Made by a program: the position numbers and the translations under genes. The notes below the pieces were generated by a model. That model saw only the letters and a program-made list of their open reading frames with translations, was not told the origin of the DNA and searched no databases. Positions 39,401 through 46,763 of a stretch of 64,000 nt of DNA are shown here, piece by piece (within the stretch, counting starts at the first letter, position 1; each line of letters opens with the position of its first letter). Origin of the DNA: Lachnospiraceae bacterium (GTDB lineage Bacteria > Bacillota > Clostridia > Lachnospirales > Lachnospiraceae); assembly GCA_902363555.1 (NCBI GenBank), contig CABJAM010000007.1, positions 1 to 64,000 on the forward strand, written 5' to 3'.

Positions 39401-42400
39401 CCGTTGTAGGTCATGGTCCGGGCCCGGCCGTCACTGCGCACCAGCTTTGTCAGGTTCCCGGCGCTGTCATAGACATAGGAAGTGACCTGCCCGGCAGTGT
39501 CGGTCTGTGTGGCCAGCCGGTTATCCGGGGTGTAGGTGAAGGCCTCACTGGTGCCGTCCGCATAGGTAATCGCGGTGGTCCGATAGCTGTCGTCATAGGT
39601 GTAGGTGGTCTCCAGCCCTTCATTGTCGGTGAGCACGGTCTTCCCCGGCGCGTAGGACAGATGGGATGTGTTCCCGTTGGCGTCCTTCTGGGCTGTGATG
39701 CGGCCGTTTTCGTCATAGGTGTTGGTGACGACCGTGTGGCCGTTGGCATCCTTCCACGCGGTCATGCGGTGCTGGTCGTCGTATGTGTAGGTATGGGTGC
39801 CGCCCAGCGCATTGGTGTAGGTGGTCAGATCGCCGTTGTCATCATAGGCGTAGGCCAGTGTGTTCCCATCGGGGAGCGCGATGGCGGTGATGCGGCCCTT
39901 ACTGTCGCTGGTAACGGCAAATGTCCTGCCGGAAGGGGATGTGATCCCGGACAGATTAAAGCTGCTGTCATAGGTGAAGGTGGTCTCGTAGCCGAGCGCA
40001 TCTTTGATCGACGTGAGACAGCCATAGGTGTCGAAGGTATACTGGGTCTTGTCCTGGGTGGTGATGGTGTAGCGACGGTTGACCGGGGCAGGGTCATCTC
40101 CGGCGGGGTCTTGTGGGGCCGTATCGTCTCCGGCGGGTTCTCCTTCGGTTCCGATCCCTTCGGTGGCGTTATCCCCCGGCGTCGTTTCCGTTCCCGTGTC
40201 ACCCACAGGATCTGCGAGCGCCCCAAGGGCTCCGCTGATGGCATTGCCACCGATGGACCCGTCTGAGGGAGTGTTTCCGTCCGCTGCGTCTCCGTTGGTT
40301 GGGGTGGCACTGTCGGCCGGAACAGCTCCGTCGGCTGGGGTGGCTCCACTTGTGGAACTCTGAGTGCTCCCGTCCACGGAAGCTTTTACGGTCTCGGAGT
40401 TCTTCGATTCCTTCGTAGCGGCGCCGCTTTCGGCGCTGTCGGACGGCCCGGAAGTGTCGGACATTGCGGCGCTATCGGATGGCGCGGCAGTGTCGGCGCT
40501 GTCGGATACCGGCCCGCTGCCGGAGGATGCGTCACCGGCCGCCGTGTCACTATCCGGAACAGCATCACTTTCCGCAGTGGTGCCCTCTGCCGCGACAGCT
40601 TCCGGAACGATCAGTTCCCCGTCCTCACTGACCGTCAGCTCAGCATCGTAACCATCCATGGCTGCGTAGGTGCCGTCGCCTTTGTCCGTAAAGGTCAGTA
40701 TGCTGCCGTCATCGCGCAGCCACAGGAAGTTCCCCTCCGCATCCCTGTATAACTGCTGGGCGTAGGCGAAGGACCAGCCATAGCCGAACGGTGACGGGGT
40801 CCCTGCGCTCATGGAATTGTAGCTGCGGCTCAGGTCGAAGGCCCCACCAAGGTCCGTCAGGGTGCTGTCGGTCTGGTCCATGTAAAAGTTCCCGGTGTTC
40901 AGGTTCACCGGCTCCAGGCCGAATTCACAGTGTAGGCCGCGGCCCATGAGGGCTTTGTCGATGGCGCTCTTTTCATCATCGGACAGATCGCCCCGGCTGT
41001 AGGGCTCGGCGGTCTTCGGGTTTCGGATAAATAACGTGTTCTTTTCACAGACCATGGCGTCATAGACACGGTTGTCCTTCATCAGTGTCTGCTGGGATAC
41101 GCCGTAGTGGGCCGCCAGCTTTGGCAGGGTATCCAGCTGCTTCACTTCGTAGATCAGGAAGCTGTCACTCAATACTTCCGCCCCGGTCTCGCCATCCAGG
41201 GATGCCTGGGCTTTGATCTGATAGATGGTGTCCTTTTCCAGGTTGGCTAAAAGACCGGTCTGCCAGTTGGAATCCAGGCCTTTGTACTTCGTGGCGTTGG
41301 GGAACAGCTGGAGGTAATCCGTATTATCCGGAAATGTGTAATGGCGGCCCGCGTCCACATCGCCTTTGGCACCGTCCACCGCGTTGCCGCCCTGCATCAG
41401 CTGGTAGGCCACTGTAGCCCCCGGCATGGCCAGGCCGTCAGCAAAAACGGCGTCAAACTGGAGGGCGCCCTTGACGGTCTTTTCGGTCATGGGCCTGAGC
41501 GTCAGTGTGGTGCTGTCCAGGGTCAACTCCTCCAGCCCCGGGTCCACAGGGTCGGCGGGCTTGTCCGGTTCCTCCGGGTCCGGATTGTCCGGATCGGGCT
41601 TGTCCGGATCGACGGGGCCAAGGTCGGTCCAGTCTACCGTGATCTTTGGACGGCTGGTCACTCCGGTCTTGTTATTGTAAAAGATCTCACACTGCATGTT
41701 CTCATCCAGGGCTTTCAGGACGATCCCCTGGTTTTCCCGGGTGCCCTGCACCCAGTCATTGAGCAGCTCCGTGATCTCAAAGTCCATGTAGACGCCGCGG
41801 CTGGTGGCGTTGGTCTGGGCGATGAAGCTGTGGGCATAGTCCAGCTGGTTGTTCCAGGTCAGCATGGCATTGTTCCACGGGCTTTCCACCGCATAGAGGC
41901 CGATGACGGTGGCCCCCTGGCTGTACCCGGTCAGCGGGCACACGGAAAAGGTGGCGCTGTCGATCTTTACCCGCTCGCCCAGGGTTGAAAAGTCGTAATC
42001 GATCCAGGCGTAGGTGCGGGTCATAAGGTGCATGATGCCGTAGGCGCCCAGATTGCCGCTCTTGATGCCGTCGTCGAAACCGACATAGCAGTAGCTGTCC
42101 TGGCCGGAGATGTTGATGTCCGGGGATCCCTGTTCCACGCACTGGAGGCTGATCTTTTCCGGCTCCACCACGATGGTGGCCGGATCGATACGTACCGGAT
42201 ACTGCCGTGCGCTGTCGTTCAGCCAGTCCGCATTGGGGGTGACGGTGACCACATACTGCCCGTCCGCTTCCTTTAAGGACAGGGCCACATGGATGCTCAC
42301 ATCACCGGCGGCATCCACCATCATCGGGGCGGAGAGTGAGAATACCGGCGGCTGATCCGCACCGTCTCCGGAGGGCAGCTGTGGATAAAGGCAGATGACG

Positions 42401-43509
42401 CCGTTTTCTTCTACGGCCTTTAGGCCCCCGGCGTCCAGTGTATAGGTATAGGAAGCCACCTCCGAAGGTGCGCTCAGCAGGATATCTTCCTTGATGCTGT
42501 TGCCGATGACAGTGTACTGGACATCCACGTTCTCATAGACACTGTTGTACAGGACGGCGTTGTCACGGACCACGCTTTTGCTGTAATCGCCGGCGGCAGG
42601 GATGAGCTCGATGCGGTAACCATCATTTTCCAGTACAATCCCCGCATCCTCTGTGATCTTTTCCGGAAAGGCCACCAGGTAGCTGTTGGCCGCATTATGA
42701 TACGTGGTCTGTGCACTGCGGGTCATCGCGGGCATCAGTGTGTTATCGGCCAGCTTTACGGTGCCGTCCGTATCTTTATAGGTTCCAAGGTAGCCGCCGA
42801 CCTGGGTCCGGTAGCGGCCTTCGCCCACGCGCCATGTCAGGCTGTACTCGTCGTAGGCGACCAGCTCCCCTTCAGGCTCTGGGATCTTGTACAGTTCTTC
42901 CGGCTCACGGAGTTCTTCTTCCTCCGTCTCGCTCTCTTCGGTGGCGCTTTCTTCGGTGGCGTCCTCTCCGGTCTCACCGGTCTCCCCGACGCTCTCCGGC
43001 CCGGCTTCAGAGCTGTCGGTGGTGGGTGTCTCCGATGGCGTCACCGTGCTCTGGGATTCTGACGGCGTCTGTGCCGGAGGATCGGATGGGGCCTGTGTAG
43101 CCGGCTGGGTGTCCGGGGCCGGAGCGTCCGATGGCGTTGTGGCCGGCGGCTGCGTCTGGTCAGCTGGCGGCTGCTGTTCCGGTGGTGTTTCCTCTCCCGG
43201 ATCTGAAGGCGGCGCTTCCACAGGCGCCGATGCGGCCGCAGGTGTTCCCGCTGATGCACCTGTGTTATCCCCGGCTGACTCCGGAGATATATCGGTGATG
43301 TCTGCTGTATTGGTCATCAAGGTGGACATGTCTATATATGCGCCGATATCCGTCAGCGGAGTCGGCTGGACGAAGGATACGCGGCGTGGGGTGAGACGGT
43401 AGGCTTCTGCTGCATAGGCGGCTACCGGATCAACGATCTGCAGGATCAGGAGCAGGGCCAGAGCCAGGCTCAGCAGGCGCTTCCAGGAATGTTTCCATTT
43501 TTTCATCAT
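33475..43509 (-). CDS. full-length secreted Rhs/WapA-like polymorphic toxin
   Basis: About 3,344 residues. I choose the ATG at 43509, behind GGGAGG, rather than one 30 bases upstream. Order: Sec signal peptide (basic KKWKHSWKR then a leucine-rich core ending VAAYAAEA); Pro/Thr/Ser/Glu-rich wall-spanning linker (about 85-200); DNRLRE-type domain (about 450-626); LysM-like module (about 786-826, DTLPKLAAHYGVSQQTL); DUF6531 (about 860-950, LNTGNFYMDQTD); a Ser/Ala/Asp-rich insert (about 970-1145); a long YD-repeat shell (about 1146-2870); RHS core ending NPMNYTDPTGH; pre-toxin region; and a tip with INGQAALDNSVSI and FHGHVRSWDELT. The shell encloses the tip, which is released into neighbouring cells. 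Tip activity is unassigned, probably nuclease-like. It sits 138 bp downstream of agrD and overlaps its immunity gene. Confidence 0.9.
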   Translation of the reverse strand: MMKKWKHSWKRLLSLALALLLILQIVDPVAAYAAEAYRLTPRRVSFVQPTPLTDIGAYIDMSTLMTNTADITDISPESAGDNTGASAGTPAAASAPVEAPPSDPGEETPPEQQPPADQTQPPATTPSDAPAPDTQPATQAPSDPPAQTPSESQSTVTPSETPTTDSSEAGPESVGETGETGEDATEESATEESETEEEELREPEELYKIPEPEGELVAYDEYSLTWRVGEGRYRTQVGGYLGTYKDTDGTVKLADNTLMPAMTRSAQTTYHNAANSYLVAFPEKITEDAGIVLENDGYRIELIPAAGDYSKSVVRDNAVLYNSVYENVDVQYTVIGNSIKEDILLSAPSEVASYTYTLDAGGLKAVEENGVICLYPQLPSGDGADQPPVFSLSAPMMVDAAGDVSIHVALSLKEADGQYVVTVTPNADWLNDSARQYPVRIDPATIVVEPEKISLQCVEQGSPDINISGQDSYCYVGFDDGIKSGNLGAYGIMHLMTRTYAWIDYDFSTLGERVKIDSATFSVCPLTGYSQGATVIGLYAVESPWNNAMLTWNNQLDYAHSFIAQTNATSRGVYMDFEITELLNDWVQGTRENQGIVLKALDENMQCEIFYNNKTGVTSRPKITVDWTDLGPVDPDKPDPDNPDPEEPDKPADPVDPGLEELTLDSTTLTLRPMTEKTVKGALQFDAVFADGLAMPGATVAYQLMQGGNAVDGAKGDVDAGRHYTFPDNTDYLQLFPNATKYKGLDSNWQTGLLANLEKDTIYQIKAQASLDGETGAEVLSDSFLIYEVKQLDTLPKLAAHYGVSQQTLMKDNRVYDAMVCEKNTLFIRNPKTAEPYSRGDLSDDEKSAIDKALMGRGLHCEFGLEPVNLNTGNFYMDQTDSTLTDLGGAFDLSRSYNSMSAGTPSPFGYGWSFAYAQQLYRDAEGNFLWLRDDGSILTFTDKGDGTYAAMDGYDAELTVSEDGELIVPEAVAAEGTTAESDAVPDSDTAAGDASSGSGPVSDSADTAAPSDSAAMSDTSGPSDSAESGAATKESKNSETVKASVDGSTQSSTSGATPADGAVPADSATPTNGDAADGNTPSDGSIGGNAISGALGALADPVGDTGTETTPGDNATEGIGTEGEPAGDDTAPQDPAGDDPAPVNRRYTITTQDKTQYTFDTYGCLTSIKDALGYETTFTYDSSFNLSGITSPSGRTFAVTSDSKGRITAIALPDGNTLAYAYDDNGDLTTYTNALGGTHTYTYDDQHRMTAWKDANGHTVVTNTYDENGRITAQKDANGNTSHLSYAPGKTVLTDNEGLETTYTYDDSYRTTAITYADGTSEAFTYTPDNRLATQTDTAGQVTSYVYDSAGNLTKLVRSDGRARTMTYNGRNQMTSVTDFDGTTTTLAYDSAGSVTKIIYADGSVNTFENDALHRPVRVTDGNGVTTVYTYDGPNVLTLTDGGGQTYTYGYDAMNRRISETDPMGNTTAVAYDALGRQVQTTDGNGHRITYGYDAAGNLATLTDAMGNTYTYAYDAMNNYIQGTDPLGNTVTRAYDKNNRVTLVTDAAGHKTTYTYDVRGNRLSETDAAGRVSTYTYDVLGNQTGGKDPMGRTMSAAYDQTLGKVTALTDYDGTKLGYTYDASGNVTGITFADGGKMTYTYDPMGRVTSVTDTLGLTTTMTYDKNGNLLTVSDGESTQTFTYDKNNRAVTCTDAAGAKETYTYDKAGRKTSVTDALGRMTAYAYDKAGALISVTAPDGSVTKYAYDGNGNLISTTDGNGHVTQYTYDKLNRVSLLTDPEGAISILGYDALGNVTKTVNALKGETTYTYNDQSLAVTAKDALGNVYSYAYDGGGNLTTLTLPTKDTQTFKYDSRGRLVETTDAAGLTTTYTYDAMGRTTGIADNAGNRTAYTYDKAGNILSETDALKRTTHYTYDKFSRLIQVTRPDESTITYTYDSADRLTSATDAAGTVTTFEYDILGNLIKMTENKEKVYTYAYDTMDRLAAITTPLKAATAYTYDRAGNLLSEKQADGSTITYTYDGNDRLTGITDGNGHTTAYTYDALSRLIKETSPEGITEEYIYDALNRPTKYKDGNGHITEYTYDALDNLLAEISPLGAKTTYTYNKHGDLTGVTDPLGHTTVYDVDLNGYTTKITQPNGGSYTYAYDAVGRLTKATTPLGHVRSFEYDVMDNLVKDTDALNGTTAYTYDVLGRLVKVTDAGAGVTSYTYDAYGNITGYQDALGHKTGYAYDLADERTAVTDALGQTTAFTYDPVGNLTGVTLPGGRSASYTYDKNGNVVSATDPMGNVTAMAYDKNDRLTAVTDALKQTEIYTYDGVSNVTAHTDKTGAVESYTYDAHNNLIKKTGATGRVTNYAYDAAGNLTKVTDPAGNVTTYTYDSMNDLTAFTDGLGHTTRYTYDLEGNMTAIEDAMDRVEHMTYDTLGRQTSYTDNSGKTIVYDYDKLNALIEKSYEDADGAAMAEAVSYGYDSTGQRVRMADTSGTSTYAYDALGRITKVIDGSGKSIQYSYNAANELETITYPDGTKISYGYDKNGNLTKVTDADRKETVYVYDALDRVTEIRRPGGTKTTVAYDAGDRIVSLTTTDADGGEISDYTYTYDSRGFIIKEVGKETTGAQKPGNHYGWNGTGAWGPNGHKGSKVTETQILREYTYDAQGRLTGCTESAGDVENTYAYTYDAAGNRQSYKETSGGKVVSEKTYTYNAANQLTACTESAGKKKTTTTYTYDAAGNCIGEDEGKTTTTYEYTVENRLKAVTQGKTLLMAVAYDGDGNRIFQVDYDKDNGKSIRSVKLPENTGSTAKELYEMAYAYPGNKFTLTEYINDVNRDHTETLMAYDAFTGKVGQTYTYGNQRESVKTSSGTGYYLYDRQGSVTDILGSGKAPSASYTYDAFGQVTAGAPAYGNMYGYTGESYNVATGYLYLRARYYDTGMGQFTSEDSYLGDITEPSTLNRYAYGVGNPMNYTDPTGHAAENESYGGMTPSQRKQYQQKQILEQKVTPAVNVARTVGAACLQTNQKNQAKQMQNQIAELSKIMTQEHINALTQSMYSYNFTKVSCTGEERDSESVWDKLVSGVKDAGNAVGDFVHATYLSTKPFIGAYLQDIGEDIIHSITGEERNGPSHMQQAQQKRYEDILESYAKAENKEAFENGLKFGDFRNELVLKSTEYGIQLGVMALGMGMMGAGLYGDPSAPAASAVGYDVMELVRQMHFGAVGAGGTLVLADGIFITMAPEVTTISYFDILTKATESNSKGDSETHKNGTYEKADYHGATNSGKKNKAPINGQAALDNSVSIKDTTTRRVGISEGEIVVFDETTEGVFHGHVRSWDELTDVMKNALKKAGMVTKKGKIIN

Positions 43510-43564
43510 TTGATTTCCTCCCTCATTTTCTTGATTCACATACCATTTTCATAAACAGAACCAT

Positions 43565-43614
43565 ACGGCCAACGCGTCATAGTCAAACTCTGTTGACTTA
43601 AACGCGTTGGCCGT
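43565..43614. promoter_or_regulatory. nested palindrome between agrD and the Rhs gene
   Basis: Perfect 13-bp arms at 43565-43577 and 43602-43614, with a second dyad AGTCAA/TTGACT (43581-43586, 43593-43598) inside. It lies 33 bp downstream of the agrD stop and 55 bp before the Rhs start. There is no T-tract on the minus strand, so it could be an attenuator, RNA processing site or operator that sets Rhs expression relative to agrBD. Confidence 0.6.
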
Positions 43615-43647
43615 GGGAATAAAGCCAGACTTCTATAAACGATCTAA

Positions 43648-43812
43648 TTACTTTTCGGAGCTCTGTTGATCTGCCCATGCTTTCAGGCTTTCGGAAATCT
43701 CAGGCTCATAGAAATCCCACGGTGTGCTTTTCCCAACGGTATTCAGTGTTACCTTTTTGGCCGTATTTTCAATCAGGCCTCTCATTTTGTTTACAATTTC
43801 TTCCCTCTTCAT
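43648..43812 (-). CDS. agrD: AgrD-like autoinducer peptide precursor, cysteine-less
   Basis: A 54-residue peptide starting MKREEIVNKMRGLIEN behind GAGGAGG. It has the AgrD plan: an amphipathic N-terminal helix, a short core and an acidic tail with the signature YEPEISESL. In AgrD the signal ring normally lies directly before YEP/YQP and begins with Cys; here the preceding residues are GKSTPWDF, with Ser-Thr but no Cys anywhere in the peptide. A Ser- or Thr-lactone ring would be expected, as known for a few staphylococcal signals. Its ATG overlaps the agrB stop by 4 bases (ATGA), the usual agrB-agrD coupling. Residue-level ring prediction is inference. Confidence 0.75.
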   Translation of the reverse strand: MKREEIVNKMRGLIENTAKKVTLNTVGKSTPWDFYEPEISESLKAWADQQSSEK

Positions 43813-44381
43813 TTTAAAGTCCTCCTCTTTTTTATTTCATTCATAGCCACTGATATCACCTCAATGACTATTGAATACGTAATTAAACCGCTATATCGCC
43901 CGGGAATGCCGGACCATATAAGCAGCAATCCTCCACCGGTCATAAGCAGAGCACATACCTTTTTTCTCCGTATAATAGCCGGATGAACAATCGGATTATT
44001 TAAGGTTGCCGAAGGCGCCCACAGCCACAGCACTGCTATACAGCAACCATAGACAACAAAAAGCGCAGGTTTTGACAGTATCCAGTACTCATGGAATACA
44101 GCGCCGAGGATGGCAACGGCAACTGTATAAATGGTACAGCGCAGCCCTGTGGCAGCATGCCCGCCCCCAGCCTGAATACGCAGAAGCTTAAATATGACAA
44201 GAATTATCAGTGTTTCGTTAAAATACCCGGTGATCAGCCCCAAAAGCAGTGCGGCGCCATTTTTATACACGGTTTCGATCATCAGCTCTATCCCGTAACA
44301 AATAGCCTCATGTTCCGCAGCTTCTGCCCTGGGGCAGCACCAGTTTGCAATTTTTACAGCTATATTTGCAATAACATTCAT
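43809..44381 (-). CDS. agrB: AgrB-family peptide-processing membrane protease
   Basis: A 190-residue membrane protein with about five or six hydrophobic segments. The catalytic pair of the family is visible: His in GGGHAATGLRC and Cys seven residues later. AgrB cleaves AgrD at the C-terminal side and forms the cyclic signal. The start is placed at 44381, behind GGAGGG; a longer frame to 44414 runs into an upstream hairpin. It overlaps agrD by 4 bases and is divergent from the kinase-regulator pair. Confidence 0.88.
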   Translation of the reverse strand: MNVIANIAVKIANWCCPRAEAAEHEAICYGIELMIETVYKNGAALLLGLITGYFNETLIILVIFKLLRIQAGGGHAATGLRCTIYTVAVAILGAVFHEYWILSKPALFVVYGCCIAVLWLWAPSATLNNPIVHPAIIRRKKVCALLMTGGGLLLIWSGIPGRYSGLITYSIVIEVISVAMNEIKKRRTLK

Positions 44382-44399
44382 CTTTCCCTCCGGCCAATC

Positions 44400-44433
44400 A
44401 GATAAATCCTTCACATGATATAAGGATTTATCT
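44400..44433 (-). promoter_or_regulatory. hairpin in agrB leader
   Basis: Twelve-base perfect arms at 44400-44411 and 44422-44433, extendable by GGCC-type pairing, 19 bp upstream of the agrB start. It may stabilise the message or act as an operator. Confidence 0.5.
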
Positions 44434-44543
44434 GCCTGGCCTCTCCTCCTGCATATTGTAGCATATTCATTTTCGACCGTTTACAAAAATGCCCTAATCT
44501 GTTAAAATCAGCTCATAGGTGCTTCACAGTATGGAAGCAATCA

Positions 44544-44565
44544 GCAGTTAAGACATCATAACTGC
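44544..44565. promoter_or_regulatory. candidate LytTR regulator binding dyad
   Basis: GCAGTTA at 44544-44550 and TAACTGC at 44559-44565 form a perfect 7-bp dyad in the agrB-agrC intergenic region. AGTTA half-sites are reminiscent of AgrA/LytTR boxes, so this may be where the regulator acts; not verified. Confidence 0.4.
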
Positions 44566-44605
44566 AAGCTTATTTGGAGCATACAAACGAGGGAGCGATT
44601 GCTAA

Positions 44606-45907
44606 ATGGATATGTTCTTTTACTTTCTTATTAATATTTTTTGCCTTCTGGCATGTTTTGTCATTCCACTGATATTTCCGATAAAACTACGCCACATCCT
44701 GATACTGTTTTCCGCCGCTACGCTGACGAATGTGGTGCATTTGATATTTAACCTGAACTGGCATACTTTTTTTACGATTGGCGTCTTAGTGCTTATATTA
44801 TTTTTTTGTTCAGGGAGAAAGGCTGTCAATATTTTATGTGCTTTAACTACCTATATGCTGTCTATCGTCCTGAACCATCTGCTTATTCTACTTATGGCTT
44901 CACTGATGCGCACCTCGATGGATACGATCATTACAGCTTATCAATGGCTGTTTATGATCATTTTTTTCGTATTACTCGTTCTGTCAGCCTTTTTTCTCCG
45001 GAAATTTTTTAAATGGCTGTATGATAAGTACCTCACAGATCTGCCTAATGATATTTACATATACATCCTTCTGGAGATTGTCGCGTGCGCAGGTATTTAT
45101 ATTTTAAATATAACAATGACACACAGCTACCAGTACTCAAAGGCCGTCATGTCTGCAAGTACATTTTTGTATATATCCTTTTTTGCAGTCAGCAGCCTCC
45201 TGCTCGTCCTTGTTACCCGAACCATAAAAAAGGATACGGAGTTAAAGATCCGGCTTCAGCAATATGAGGCTATGCAGGCCTATACGGAACAGTTGGAACA
45301 GGTCTATGCGGAATACCGCACCTTTAAACATGACTACTCAAATATTTTACTGAGCATGAGCCAGTATATTGACAGTAACGATCTTCAGGGTCTGAGCGCA
45401 TATTTCCATGAAAGCATCCTTCCTACCGGTCAGACGCTAAGCGCCGCAGATAAACAGCTTGGCAGGCTTTCTGCCATCCAGATACCTGCGATCAAAGGGA
45501 TTTTATCCGCAAAATTAAACTATGCCATCAGCCGGGAACTCAACATATGTATTCATATCCCTGCCCCAGTAACTGAGGTTCCCATAGACCTTCTGGACTT
45601 CTCAAGAATTCTTGGGATTTTTTTGGACAATGCCATTGAGGCCGCTGCGGATACTGCGCAAAAACAGTTGAGTCTGACGATCATTCATACGGAAAACTCG
45701 ACATTGTGGCAAATAGAAAATTCCTGTGACAGTACTACGATACGCCTTGATCAGTTGAAAAAATCGGGCTATTCGACGAAAGGAAATAATCGCGGTATCG
45801 GTCTGTACAATGCCTCGCAGATTATTGACAAATACCCAAATATTGATTGGGATATACAGTGTTCCAATAACAGCTTCAGCCATATTTTAACAATACAGGG
45901 AGTGTAA
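44606..45907 (+). CDS. agrC: AgrC-type sensor histidine kinase (GHKL domain)
   Basis: A 433-residue protein: six or so transmembrane helices (residues 1-215), then a dimerisation helix with the phospho-acceptor in TFKHDYSNIL near residue 241, and a GHKL ATPase with N-box DNAIEAA near 350 and GIGLYNASQII near 400. This is the AgrC/ComD/VirS group, membrane receptors for cyclic peptide signals. It is followed 2 bp later by the LytTR regulator and is divergent from agrBD, so all four genes likely form one quorum-sensing loop. Confidence 0.87.
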   Translation: MDMFFYFLINIFCLLACFVIPLIFPIKLRHILILFSAATLTNVVHLIFNLNWHTFFTIGVLVLILFFCSGRKAVNILCALTTYMLSIVLNHLLILLMASLMRTSMDTIITAYQWLFMIIFFVLLVLSAFFLRKFFKWLYDKYLTDLPNDIYIYILLEIVACAGIYILNITMTHSYQYSKAVMSASTFLYISFFAVSSLLLVLVTRTIKKDTELKIRLQQYEAMQAYTEQLEQVYAEYRTFKHDYSNILLSMSQYIDSNDLQGLSAYFHESILPTGQTLSAADKQLGRLSAIQIPAIKGILSAKLNYAISRELNICIHIPAPVTEVPIDLLDFSRILGIFLDNAIEAAADTAQKQLSLTIIHTENSTLWQIENSCDSTTIRLDQLKKSGYSTKGNNRGIGLYNASQIIDKYPNIDWDIQCSNNSFSHILTIQGV

Positions 45908-45909
45908 TC

Positions 45910-46629
45910 ATGCTATATATTTATATTTGTGAGGATCAGAAAAAACAATTGGAATCACTAAAGAGTGTCATTGAAAAGTACTTATTTCGGCAAAAAGACA
46001 TGGATATGAAGATCGTTTGTGCTACGTCAGATCCGGACAAGGTTCTGGAAGTCGTTCAGGAAAAAAAGAATACCGGACTGTATTTTCTTGATATTGATCT
46101 GAAATCCCATATGACGGGGATCGATCTGGCCTGTAAAATACGCCAGTACGACCCCCGGGGCTTTATTGTATTTTTAACGGCACACCATGAACATATGCCA
46201 AGTATATTACACTTTAAGCTGGAAGCTATGGATTATATTATAAAAGGAACTGAAACTGTAAAGGCCCAGATTCAGGCATGTATCCAGGATGCCTGGAATA
46301 AGTACACCATTTATAGAACACAGCACAAAGAGCAGATTTTAATCCGTAAAAATAATAGTAACTTTTATCTGGATACGGATAAAATTATTTTTGTTGAAGC
46401 CATTAAGAATACACATAAAATTAATATCTATACCACTGAATCTGTTCTGGAATGTTACATGACGCTTAAAGAAATCTCAGAAAAAATGCCGGATACATTT
46501 ATCCGGTGTCACAACAGCTTTCTCGTTAATAGAAATCATATAATTAAATTAGATAAATCGAAACACATCATCTCTCTTACGAATGGGTATTCCTGTGATG
46601 TGTCTCTAAGGATGATGAAAAATATATAA
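45910..46629 (+). CDS. agrA: AgrA-type LytTR response regulator
   Basis: A 239-residue regulator: receiver domain with acidic residues near the N-terminus (ICEDQKKQ), phospho-acceptor Asp in LYFLDIDL near 56, and KGTE near the Lys position; then a LytTR DNA-binding domain (about 135-239) with FVEAIKNTHKINIY and the family motif FIRCHNSFLVN. It starts 2 bp after agrC and would be phosphorylated by it. Expected targets: agrBD and possibly the Rhs gene behind them. Confidence 0.88.
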   Translation: MLYIYICEDQKKQLESLKSVIEKYLFRQKDMDMKIVCATSDPDKVLEVVQEKKNTGLYFLDIDLKSHMTGIDLACKIRQYDPRGFIVFLTAHHEHMPSILHFKLEAMDYIIKGTETVKAQIQACIQDAWNKYTIYRTQHKEQILIRKNNSNFYLDTDKIIFVEAIKNTHKINIYTTESVLECYMTLKEISEKMPDTFIRCHNSFLVNRNHIIKLDKSKHIISLTNGYSCDVSLRMMKNI

Positions 46630-46763
46630 CTTGTAGCACTGGTGTGGAAACTTACCAGGAGCCGGTCCGGCCCGCCACGGCCTTCCGGGCGGCGATGCCG
46701 CCCAGATCCGGCCTTTGCCAAGCTTCCGGAGCACCGCTGCACTCCGCTATATCCAGCGCCCTC

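Noticed and set aside
34900..40070. Regularly spaced repeated DNA that might suggest a CRISPR array
   Set aside because: The repeats are degenerate, 60-63 bp apart and in frame, coding for YTYD motifs of the Rhs shell; no conserved direct repeat with unique spacers and no cas genes.
46630..46763. GC-rich stretch with open frames between agrA and the FGGY kinase
   Set aside because: Frames overlap the kinase on the wrong strand without ribosome sites; nothing supports a gene.
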